Shown here: positions 48,701-55,050 of the stretch, piece after piece
Layout of the letters: every line of letters begins with the position of its first letter
How positions within the stretch are numbered: position 1 is the stretch's first letter
DNA from: an uncultured Saprospiraceae bacterium
Lineage (GTDB): Bacteria; Bacteroidota; Bacteroidia; Chitinophagales; Saprospiraceae
Assembly (NCBI GenBank): GCA_938045585.1
Contig: CALIAU010000012.1
Span: 1-64,000, forward strand
Direction: 5' to 3'
DNA: 64,000 bases
Program-made: the position numbers and the translations under genes
The notes under the pieces: generated by a model
What the model was told of the DNA's origin: nothing
What the model saw: only the letters and a program-made list of their open reading frames with translations
Database searches by the model: none

Positions 48701-50734
48701 ATCTGTCAATGAACCAAATCCAGACATCCCACCAAGAATTAAATTCCCAGTAAAAACTACTCCGTCATTTATAATATTCAAATTCTGTAAACCTGAAACA
48801 TCTAACAATGCATCATTAAATGAGATATTTAAGGCGCCCAAGCTGGTCACAGAATTGAAGCCAGTAAGATCTACCAAGTCATCATTATTTGTAAGCTGCA
48901 AAAGACCTCCTACTGATTGTAGAGAGTTGAATGACAAATCTTGTGCAGTAATATTACCAATTACAAGATTTCCATTTACAGATTCTAAATTATCTAATGC
49001 AGAAAGGTCAGACAGGGCAGTATTTCCTACAATATCCAGATTAGTCCCTACTGTGATCAGTGATTCCAATCCATTCAAACTTGTTAAGCTTAAATTGTTC
49101 TGAATTAGTAATCTAGTATTTACGGCAGTCATGTTGCTGAGCGCTGATAAATCCGTGATAGGATCTGTACCATCGTCAACAATTCTGAGAGTACCGTCGA
49201 ATACAGTACAATCAAATGCATCCACTGCAGCTTGTGTAGTTAATGATACTATTCCAAAACATGGTATCGAAGCATCTTCAACAGTTACTTCATAGCTGCA
49301 ATCATCTGTCATAGTATTGTTAGCAGTAACCGTAAATGTTATTGTGTTTATTCCTATTGGTAGTGTAAATATTTCCGTAACGCCTGGAACTACTGCTACA
49401 TTACTAAATACAGTTGCTCCATTTTCATCTAGAGCATCAGCAGTAAATGACACAAGCTCACAATCATATGCAACTGTAGGTACAGTAACGCTAACATTTG
49501 CAGTTGTTTGTCCACTCGCTGCGTTTGCTGTTATATCAACTGGACAGCTTATTGAAGGTGGACTATTTAATACTGTATCAAAAAACGCACATATATTTCC
49601 ACCGTTATTTTGTTCTACTATATTGCCTGTTGTAATAGCTGCTAAAGGAATAATATCACAACAATCAATGCTCATATTATCTGTTACCTCTAAACTCGCT
49701 ATGCTTGTCAAAGATCCAAATGCATCTATTGAGACAAGATTAGGGTTATCAAATATTGCCAAATAATTTGTAACTATTTGAAGATCAGGAAAAATGTCAT
49801 CTATACTGGATATATCACTATCTCTAATTGTTATAAAATCAATAGTAAAAATATTTGAAAAAATATTTAAAAGGTCTCCACTATTAGCAAATTCAAATCC
49901 CCCTAAGTCCACTAAGTTGCTAAAGTCTGGAACTGACACTAAGGAAGGAAGGTTTAAATACTGTATTTGAGCTGCCGATGTCACCGCATGGAATGCATCA
50001 ATTGTTGTAAGCTGGGGACTATCGCGAATGAGTAGGGAAAAAATAACAGTTGTTAAATTATCAAAGCCAGTTATGGTCTGTAAATTTGATCCATTAATTC
50101 CTAGTAGACCCACAGTTACTAAGTTATTAAATCCATCTACTTCTGTAAAAGCTCCGTTTAAATTAAACTGAGTAGGAACAGATGTAAGTTGTGGAAAATC
50201 AGGAATATCCACTAATGTTCCTCCACCAATACTAAGTGAATTTCCTATGCTTGATAAATTATCAAAAGTTGTAAATGAAACTATATCATTTGAGAATATG
50301 CTCAAATCGCCACCAACTGTTTGTAAGTTTGGAAAATAACTAATATCATTTAAGATATTGTTGAACGATAATTCTAATGTTCCTCCTACATCCGTAAGTC
50401 CTTGAAGACCATCAAGACTTAGCAAAAAATCACTATTGAAAACTCTTAAATCGCCATCAACTACATTTAGCCCAGCTGTCGTGTTATTAAAAATGGGTGT
50501 TAAATCCACTATATTGTCTACTCCATCATTATCGTCAGTAATAGTTAAATTTCCTGTGAAATTAGAACAAGCAAAAGCATTTACCTCTGATTGACTTGTT
50601 AAAGTGACATTACCTGTACATTGCCCAAATAGATAGGGTGCGTATTGTAAAATGAAAAAAAATGTAAAAACTAAAGTATATATTGTCTTTCTGGCTGATA
50701 TAAATATCATATTTAAAGGAAGTTGTTTGCACAT
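45770..50734 (-). CDS. giant T9SS surface protein with L-domains, HYR and PKD/Ig-like repeats
   Basis: 1654 residues; ATG at 50734, or ATG at 50710 which gives a shorter, cleaner signal (YTLVFTFFFILQYAPYLFGQ). Order: receptor L-domain solenoid 1 (~40-385), HYR domain (~390-490; ISCPVDITANAASGQ), L-domain 2 (~491-770), two to three HYR-like domains (~775-1040; DITVDLINDPSGTCIAQV), a PKD-like domain (~1045-1105), about five Ig/PKD-like repeats (~1110-1480; LMGSSTTAGVSYSWTGPNGF), an SprB-like repeat (~1490-1558; GTEPFTILWDNGDMG) and a T9SS sorting domain (~1569-1654; SSYPNPVSDVLTVS). Surface adhesion or gliding-type function is plausible but unproven. The upstream palindrome shared with the TANFOR operon suggests joint control. 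Confidence 0.9.
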   Translation of the reverse strand: MCKQLPLNMIFISARKTIYTLVFTFFFILQYAPYLFGQCTGNVTLTSQSEVNAFACSNFTGNLTITDDNDGVDNIVDLTPIFNNTTAGLNVVDGDLRVFNSDFLLSLDGLQGLTDVGGTLELSFNNILNDISYFPNLQTVGGDLSIFSNDIVSFTTFDNLSSIGNSLSIGGGTLVDIPDFPQLTSVPTQFNLNGAFTEVDGFNNLVTVGLLGINGSNLQTITGFDNLTTVIFSLLIRDSPQLTTIDAFHAVTSAAQIQYLNLPSLVSVPDFSNLVDLGGFEFANSGDLLNIFSNIFTIDFITIRDSDISSIDDIFPDLQIVTNYLAIFDNPNLVSIDAFGSLTSIASLEVTDNMSIDCCDIIPLAAITTGNIVEQNNGGNICAFFDTVLNSPPSISCPVDITANAASGQTTANVSVTVPTVAYDCELVSFTADALDENGATVFSNVAVVPGVTEIFTLPIGINTITFTVTANNTMTDDCSYEVTVEDASIPCFGIVSLTTQAAVDAFDCTVFDGTLRIVDDGTDPITDLSALSNMTAVNTRLLIQNNLSLTSLNGLESLITVGTNLDIVGNTALSDLSALDNLESVNGNLVIGNITAQDLSFNSLQSVGGLLQLTNNDDLVDLTGFNSVTSLGALNISFNDALLDVSGLQNLNIINDGVVFTGNLILGGMSGFGSLTDIQGDFTINTGLWSNGFPFLGMDVMIGGDLSIGSTSISDISNLEFIGFVGGDLNIANNFILSDCCIVPNVPIGGVVILNNNDTGCDDISEIDAGVPMLDCPFDITVDLINDPSGTCIAQVNIVHPIPTDDCGVSLLDLLITDPDGNISSGVFSPGTEVAYDLNLSGDWLFEFVASDALEQSVSCITLVSVQDNTAPVWDDPSGIISITGICGLDDADLIANANAPTSTDACGVATVSFEISTFLGCGNSEVVTYTYETTDDAGNVNPINFIVEIALEDNDAPILDGVIPDVTINCSEPFPAIPTITANDVCQGDVSSDIVESVVIINGDCTTGGFAETQEFTWTVTDDCGNTATENWMVTVINDFVADLGPDENICESNGIVLGPIPGGDTYVWSTGETSPTIEVFDTGLYSVIVTSTNGCCAMDEIMITVNDLPDVIAEGGILDCSGNGVQLMGGSTTANVSYFWTGPSGYSSDVQNPIVFEGGEYTLVVSTVEGCESAQTVIVDQDIDVPDIMVSGGVLDCQNFEVSLMGNSTTAGVSYSWTGPNGFTSSDQNPTVENPGDYVLEILASNGCINTATAQVLEDLAQPDIMIGGGVLDCQNFEVSLMGSSATAGVSYSWTGPNGFTSSDQNPIVENPGDYVLEILAPNGCINSATAQVLEDLTQPDIMIEGGVIDCENPEISLMGSSTTAGVSYSWTGPNGFTSSDQNPTINLAGEYTLTVTGPNACTNFETIEVLEDNEVPNVFISEELFNCIDRSVDLAVISDEEIVSVEWSGPMGFSSNEEVVTVDALGSYSVTVSTSNGCNAVETYALGDIFTYTADITTTDAIGSEGGIAEIVIEGGTEPFTILWDNGDMGSMTMDLSVGTHIVTITDGLACSQEFEFEIFLSTNTHELELLSKISSYPNPVSDVLTVSWDKHYFLPTVVEIFDAKGVKLDSKNIINQESIQLNMSRFNYGFYLIRIRNSKELVTQRIFKY
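46571..47270 (-). repeat. tandem 231-nt (77-residue) Ig/PKD-like repeats inside the giant gene
   Basis: Three near-identical units have the same word (GATCTGAACTTGTAAATCCG on the plus strand) at 46582, 46813 and 47044, exactly 231 nt apart; a fourth, more diverged unit follows upstream in the gene. Such identity at DNA level indicates recent duplication or homogenisation. Confidence 0.85.
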
Positions 50735-50801
50735 AAGAATCGTTTAAAAGATTTAATATTCATCCAATCAACTTAAAAGAGTTTGGATGTTCAGTTTAAG
50801 C

Positions 50802-50829
50802 CAAATGTAAAAACTCTTCCTATCTCAAA
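50802..50829 (-). promoter_or_regulatory. promoter of the 1654-residue surface protein gene
   Basis: On the minus strand TTTG (50829-50826), a short 16-nt spacer and a perfect -7 box TACATTTG (50809-50802). The -7 box starts exactly 22 nt after the palindrome at 50832-50847. The suboptimal spacer would fit activator dependence. Confidence 0.65.
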
Positions 50830-50831
50830 AC

Positions 50832-50847
50832 CTACATGAATATGTAG
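50832..50847. promoter_or_regulatory. palindromic operator, site 2 (CTACAT-N4-ATGTAG)
   Basis: CTACAT GAAT ATGTAG, a perfect 6+6 inverted repeat, 98 bp upstream of the ATG at 50734. Read toward the gene, ACTACATATT-S-ATGTAGGTT is shared with site 1 (44970-44985). Confidence 0.75.
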
Positions 50848-51091
50848 TTAAGCTAGATTCGTGTGAAAATGAACGAAACATTAGACTTGTTGTGCTTAAA
50901 TACTTGATTTACGATAGTCAATCAAAATCCTGCTCGAATTTAAGTATTAGCTTTTACGTATCTTAAAACCCTATATATGTACACTTAATTATTATTCTTA
51001 GCTTGGGCTCAAATACTATTTCATTATTCATGCCGTTATACATTTATTCGATTCAATTCCAAGTCCATTTTATCACCACAAATACTAAGCT

Positions 51092-52216
51092 ATGCGTATT
51101 CTAAGCATTCTGTCTCTTCTATGTCTTACTCTCAACCTAGCTATCTCCCAAAATCGCGAGGCAATTGAATTTTATAACGAGGGAGTTGAATTATTCAAGC
51201 AGAAAAAATATGCAGAAGCAATTAAGAAATATAGCAGGACGATTAACATGATGCCTGAGCATATTAACGCCTACTACAACCGCGGAAATTCCTATCTACA
51301 ACTAAAAAAGTATAATTCTGCTATCAATGATTTTATTTCTGTTACAGATTTACAGCCAGATCATAAAAAGGGTTTCTTCTACATGGGCTATGCCTATATG
51401 CGTAAGAAACAATATGATAAGGGCATAGCACACTTTAGTTCTGCTATTAAGATAGATCCAGACTATGCCAAAGCATATATGCAACGCGGAGTTGCTTACA
51501 TGAAAGAAGAACAATACAACGAGGCAATACGTGATTTTTCCAAAACGATTGATTTAGATCCCGAAAACGCCACAAAAGCCTATACAAATAGAGCACTCTG
51601 TGCAACAAAAAACAAAAATTACAAAGCTGCTATTGAAGACTATAATAGCGCATTACAGGCAGATTCTAAAAACACAAAATTACTGTTTAAACGTGCGAAG
51701 GTATATTTACTAACTGAGAATTTTGAAGAGGCATTATCGGATTTTGAAACTTACAAAAAGAAGAAGGGAGAGGGTGTCGAAGTAAATTACTATATCGGAT
51801 ATTTAAAACTAAAGATGGGAGAATATGAAGAGGCAAATAAGCTCTTTGGTGCGGTTCTTTTTAATGACCCTACCCATCTTTCTGCTGCTAAAAACAAAGC
51901 TATTTGTAGCCTTAGTTTAGAAAACTACGAGGAGACTTTAAAGGACCACGATTTATTAATCAAGCTAGGTGAAAAGACAGAGGATAATTTCTTTAATAGA
52001 GGCACTGCTTTTTTAAATTTAGAAATGTACGAACAGGCAATCAATGATTTTACAAGTGCAATAAAAGTAAATCCGGAACTTGGACAGGCATATTTTAATA
52101 GAGCAAATGCATTTGTGAAAGTAAAGGAGGATGAGAAAGCATGTGAAGACATAACGAAGGCAGCTCAATTAAAGGTAGACGGTGCCGATCAGTATATTGC
52201 AGTCCTTTGTAATTAA
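51092..52216 (+). CDS. exported TPR-repeat protein
   Basis: 374 residues. Signal peptide (LSLLCLTLNLAISQ), then about ten tetratricopeptide units to the C-terminus: FYNEGVELFKQKKYAEAIKKY, AYYNRGNSYLQLKKYNSAI, AYMQRGVAYMKEEQYNEAIRDF, FFNRGTAFLNLEMYEQAINDF. No other domain. TPR solenoids are protein-binding scaffolds; the partner is unknown. The gene is divergent from the 1654-residue gene and probably monocistronic. Confidence 0.88.
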   Translation: MRILSILSLLCLTLNLAISQNREAIEFYNEGVELFKQKKYAEAIKKYSRTINMMPEHINAYYNRGNSYLQLKKYNSAINDFISVTDLQPDHKKGFFYMGYAYMRKKQYDKGIAHFSSAIKIDPDYAKAYMQRGVAYMKEEQYNEAIRDFSKTIDLDPENATKAYTNRALCATKNKNYKAAIEDYNSALQADSKNTKLLFKRAKVYLLTENFEEALSDFETYKKKKGEGVEVNYYIGYLKLKMGEYEEANKLFGAVLFNDPTHLSAAKNKAICSLSLENYEETLKDHDLLIKLGEKTEDNFFNRGTAFLNLEMYEQAINDFTSAIKVNPELGQAYFNRANAFVKVKEDEKACEDITKAAQLKVDGADQYIAVLCN

Positions 52217-52233
52217 AAAGGGACTCCCAACAA

Positions 52234-52764
52234 CTACTGCACTTCTATCTTATCAATCAGAAGTCTAAAGGACTCTTCCTTTTTGTTTCCAACAAGAATG
52301 CCTATTTCTTGTAACTGTCCATCATTAAAGTTTTCACCATCTAGGGTACGGCCGCGAAAGGAAGGATACATCTTAGCAAAGGGAACTTCAATAGTTTCCC
52401 AGTCACCGCTGGTCTGCATCTTATACACATAAGAATAATAGTGCTTTGAGTTTTTCTTTGAACGAAATTGATAGCCTTTCCCATCTCCCTTTACGCGGAG
52501 AACAAACTTTGTTTTTCCTCTAAGATCTAAGGTTTCGCTGTAAAATCGAATGGAAGAAAAACCGCCATTATTATCTAAGGAAACATCCCCTGAAAACTCT
52601 CCATGCCCTTCCGCATTTAATCTAAACTGGCCCTGCGATAGACCGCCCATTACACCATCATCTACCACGTACCAATTCGTCATATCACTATCTGCATTAA
52701 AATCGAAGATGAGTTGGGATTCCATAGAAAGAAATAAAAACGTTATAATTAGTAAATTCTTCAT
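52234..52764 (-). CDS. CIA30 family protein
   Basis: 176 residues. After a short hydrophobic N-terminus (LLIITFLFLSMES) comes a galactose-binding-like jelly-roll of CIA30 type: NWYVVDDGVMGGLSQGQFRL, GGFSSIRFYSETLDL, VKGDGKGYQFRSK, and EIGILVGNKKEESFRLLIDKIEV. CIA30 in mitochondria is a complex I assembly factor; the free-standing bacterial members have no proven role and no complex I genes are nearby. Its promoter lies at 52815-52822. Confidence 0.88.
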   Translation of the reverse strand: MKNLLIITFLFLSMESQLIFDFNADSDMTNWYVVDDGVMGGLSQGQFRLNAEGHGEFSGDVSLDNNGGFSSIRFYSETLDLRGKTKFVLRVKGDGKGYQFRSKKNSKHYYSYVYKMQTSGDWETIEVPFAKMYPSFRGRTLDGENFNDGQLQEIGILVGNKKEESFRLLIDKIEVQ

Positions 52765-52814
52765 AGATCAATAATAAAGACCTAACCACTAATACGGTAA
52801 ATTGTTCTTGAGTA

Positions 52815-52822
52815 CAAAGGTA
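52815..52822 (-). promoter_or_regulatory. -7 promoter element of the CIA30 gene
   Basis: TACCTTTG on the minus strand matches TAnnTTTG, 50 nt before the CIA30 ATG. The -33 box is not clear. Confidence 0.5.
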
Positions 52823-52831
52823 CTAGTATGA

Positions 52832-53350
52832 CTATTCAAAGGGCTGAGCAATAAACTTAGTTTCTAAAAACTTCTTTTCCCATTCCCCGTTTTCACGTAC
52901 ACCAACAATAAATATATAGTTGGAATCATCTAGATACTCCCAGGCATCCGTAAGTTCAATGTGTTCATATACATAGGAATAGTATAGATTTTTACCCTCA
53001 GCAGAAACAACACCTTCTGTCTTACCACCAAACACATCATACTCCACAAATTCTATTTGATCTAACTCAGAATTTACTCTGCGTATGCCAAAGTTCCGAT
53101 CTCCATACTCTGTTTGTTCCTCATCTATAAAGCCCTTAGAGTGTACAAGGACAAGACTAGAGTCTAAGCTATATGTGAATGACACTTCTTGTTTAAACTT
53201 GCCACCCTTCTCCCAGTTTGTTTCTGCCTTCCAGCTTTTGTTCACTAGATTATTAAAGACGCTAAGATCTGCTACCTGACTATTTAATTTACAGATAGGT
53301 AGTAATATACATAGGATCAAAAATGGGAGACTTGCAAAAACTCTGTACAT
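52832..53350 (-). CDS. exported protein of unknown function
   Basis: 172 residues with a signal peptide (SLPFLILCILLPICKLNSQ). The body (SWKAETNWEKGGKFKQEVSFTYSLDSSLVLVHSKGF, QIEFVEYDVFGGKTEG, DAWEYLDDSNYIFIVGV) looks like a small lipocalin-like or DUF1579-type beta-barrel, but I cannot assign it. It starts two bases after the last base of the HxlR stop codon, so it is co-transcribed with that regulator. Confidence 0.7.
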   Translation of the reverse strand: MYRVFASLPFLILCILLPICKLNSQVADLSVFNNLVNKSWKAETNWEKGGKFKQEVSFTYSLDSSLVLVHSKGFIDEEQTEYGDRNFGIRRVNSELDQIEFVEYDVFGGKTEGVVSAEGKNLYYSYVYEHIELTDAWEYLDDSNYIFIVGVRENGEWEKKFLETKFIAQPFE

Positions 53351-53351
53351 T

Positions 53352-53759
53352 TTATTTTATTTCTTTCAATAGATATTTATCTAAAAACCATCGGTTCAAA
53401 TCTATCGTTTTTTCAGTGAATTGTGTTCCAAACTCTGTCAGTTTGTATTCCACCTTTGGAGGTACGACAGCATAGACTTTTCTGTGTATCACCTTATGCG
53501 ATTCTAATTTTTTTAAGGTTACCGACAACATCCTAGAAGAAATACCTCGGATGTTAGTTTGCAATTCTCCAAATCGCAGAGTACCATAGTAAGCCAGATT
53601 ATAGATAACGAATAGACTCCATTTGTCCATAAGTACTGCCATTAAATCCTTGGTAATGCAAAATCCTTTTTTCTTTCTATTCTTCATAGACCGAACAAAA
53701 AAATCTTCTACCTTATTTTTAAGCCTAAGCCCCTGATTATCAACTTTAGTTACTCCCAT
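53352..53759 (-). CDS. HxlR family transcriptional regulator
   Basis: 135 residues, a single winged-helix domain of HxlR type: DLMAVLMDKWSLFVIYNL, GTLRFGELQTNIRGISSRMLSVTLKKLE (recognition helix), VVPPKVEYKLTEFG (wing). A Cys at residue 33 (KGFCIT) is at the position of the redox-sensing Cys in YodB/HypR-like members, so thiol sensing is possible. The gene is divergent from a DinB-like gene and the 103-nt space contains a TACT...AGTA palindrome. Confidence 0.9.
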   Translation of the reverse strand: MGVTKVDNQGLRLKNKVEDFFVRSMKNRKKKGFCITKDLMAVLMDKWSLFVIYNLAYYGTLRFGELQTNIRGISSRMLSVTLKKLESHKVIHRKVYAVVPPKVEYKLTEFGTQFTEKTIDLNRWFLDKYLLKEIK

Positions 53760-53785
53760 GTTATTAAGTACCTGTTCTGTTAGTT

Positions 53786-53839
53786 ATTGTTTACTCTAAA
53801 ATACCTGTATATCTTTAGCATACTTACTAAAAGTAACTA
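53786..53839 (+). promoter_or_regulatory. promoter of the DinB-like gene with HxlR-type palindrome
   Basis: ATTG (53786-53789), a 20-nt spacer and TATCTTTA (53810-53817) fit a Bacteroidota promoter. Just downstream, TTACT-AAA-AGTAA (53824-53836) is a perfect 5+5 inverted repeat in a TACTTACTAAAAGTAACTA context, resembling sites of HxlR/YodB-type regulators. Its place at the start of transcription suits repression. Confidence 0.5.
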
Positions 53840-53862
53840 AAGAATACTTAAAAATCAAAATT

Positions 53863-54399
53863 ATGAATCTAAGTACTAAAGATGAGCTCATCCAAGAGCT
53901 AAATAAAAGTTTTAAAGAAACTACAGACTGGGTGCTAGCGCAACCGAAAGAGCATTTCAATAGCATTATACATGAAGGGAAATGGACCATCGCTGGACAT
54001 ATCTATCATTTGATAAAAAGCACAAAAGTGGTGTATCAAGGCATGTCCATGCCTAAGGAAGGGCTCCAATCATTATTTGGTAAGATCGAACATAGGGAAC
54101 GAGACTATGGACAAATTCTAACTAGATACACAGAGACTCTTTCAAATACTAATGCTGGTTCACCTAATGCATATGCTCCAGCAGCTGGTCGTAGTTTTGA
54201 CTTAGATACACTTTTGAAAAGATTGGATGGTGAACGACAAGCGTTTATTGACAGTCTAAGCAAATGGAGTGAAGAAGATCTTAGTAAGTACCAATTGCCC
54301 CATCCCTTTATTGGAAATCTAACAATTAGAGAGTTTGCGTACTTTACCATCCTACATACCTATCATCATTTAAATATTCTCAAAGATCGGTATGAATGA
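53863..54399 (+). CDS. DinB-superfamily protein (DinB_2-like)
   Basis: 178 residues, cytoplasmic four-helix bundle. Putative metal ligands are in GKWTIAGHIYHLIKST near residue 45 and the C-terminal ILHTYHHLNILKDRYE, giving the three-His arrangement of the superfamily. Bacterial members include bacillithiol or mycothiol transferases and many proteins with unknown substrates. The divergent HxlR regulator suggests induction by an electrophile or other small molecule (inference). Confidence 0.8.
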   Translation: MNLSTKDELIQELNKSFKETTDWVLAQPKEHFNSIIHEGKWTIAGHIYHLIKSTKVVYQGMSMPKEGLQSLFGKIEHRERDYGQILTRYTETLSNTNAGSPNAYAPAAGRSFDLDTLLKRLDGERQAFIDSLSKWSEEDLSKYQLPHPFIGNLTIREFAYFTILHTYHHLNILKDRYE

Positions 54400-54418
54400 T
54401 CTATAGATATATCCAATC

Positions 54419-54907
54419 TTAAAATAAAATATGCACTGCTCCCCCATCATGCACTGCGTTATAATGCTTTATCTCTTTGTCACTCTTAATAATTGTCATC
54501 ACACAGCTCTTAAGTACTCCTGCACCCTTCCCGTGGATAATAGTGCATTCGCTTTTGTACGATCTCTTAGCTGCCGCTAGGTACTCTTCGAAGGCCGTTA
54601 CTTGAAAGTCTAATATGCGTTCTGGACGACTACCTACAAGGTTTGGGTTTAAATTTTCTATGTGCAGGTCTATGCTATCGCCAACAAAGTTCTTTTTGCT
54701 GGGCCCTGTCTCATCATTAAAAACAAGTTTTTTTGTCTCTTTAGGTGGCACGTACATGACTAAATCATTTTCTGCCGCTAAATAAATTTTACCCTCAGAT
54801 TTTATGATTGCATTTCCGTTTTTATGGATGCCCTCAAAGCTTCCTATCCTTCCAGTAGAAGTGATTTCTAGTTCGTCTCCTATCCATAGGTCTTTGAGTT
54901 TAATCAT
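54419..54907 (-). CDS. Smr-domain protein
   Basis: 162 residues. N-terminal ~60 residues are a small beta domain (LWIGDELEITSTGRIGSFEGI), followed by a Smr domain: IDLHIENL (LDLHG-like motif), EYLAAAKRSYKSECTIIHGKGAGVLK (HGxGxG motif) and the end VHDGGAVHILF. Smr domains bind and sometimes nick DNA or RNA, as at the MutS2 C-terminus; here it is free of MutS2. The last motif G of LDLHG is replaced by I. Function unproven. Confidence 0.82.
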   Translation of the reverse strand: MIKLKDLWIGDELEITSTGRIGSFEGIHKNGNAIIKSEGKIYLAAENDLVMYVPPKETKKLVFNDETGPSKKNFVGDSIDLHIENLNPNLVGSRPERILDFQVTAFEEYLAAAKRSYKSECTIIHGKGAGVLKSCVMTIIKSDKEIKHYNAVHDGGAVHILF

Positions 54908-54951
54908 GGGGGTAAAGATAGGGTTTATGGTGGGAATGGATGGAGGTAAGA

Positions 54952-54987
54952 AGACGTTAGATGTTAGACGCTAGACGCTAGATTTTA
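54952..54987 (+). repeat. heptanucleotide minisatellite (TAGANNN)n, site 2
   Basis: Units read AGACGT, TAGATGT, TAGACGC, TAGACGC, TAGATTT, then TAGGAGC, with a strict seven-base period. It lies in the 143-nt gap between the Smr and sensor kinase genes. Confidence 0.85.
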
Positions 54988-55050
54988 GGAGCGACGGACA
55001 GACGAAAATAATTGAATAGGAATCAGGATGGAGAGATAGAGAGGATAATT

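Larger units (their letters stand above)
50735..51091. other. 357-nt divergent intergenic region
   Basis: It holds the promoter and palindrome of the 1654-residue gene (50802-50847). I see no gene, repeat or hairpin in the remainder, which is AT-rich and leads to the TPR gene. Confidence 0.6.

Noticed and set aside
47547-49766. Plus-strand open frames of 149-273 codons opposite the 1654-residue gene
   Set aside because: Low-complexity Ser/Thr/Pro translations opposite a gene with clear domains and a sorting tail.
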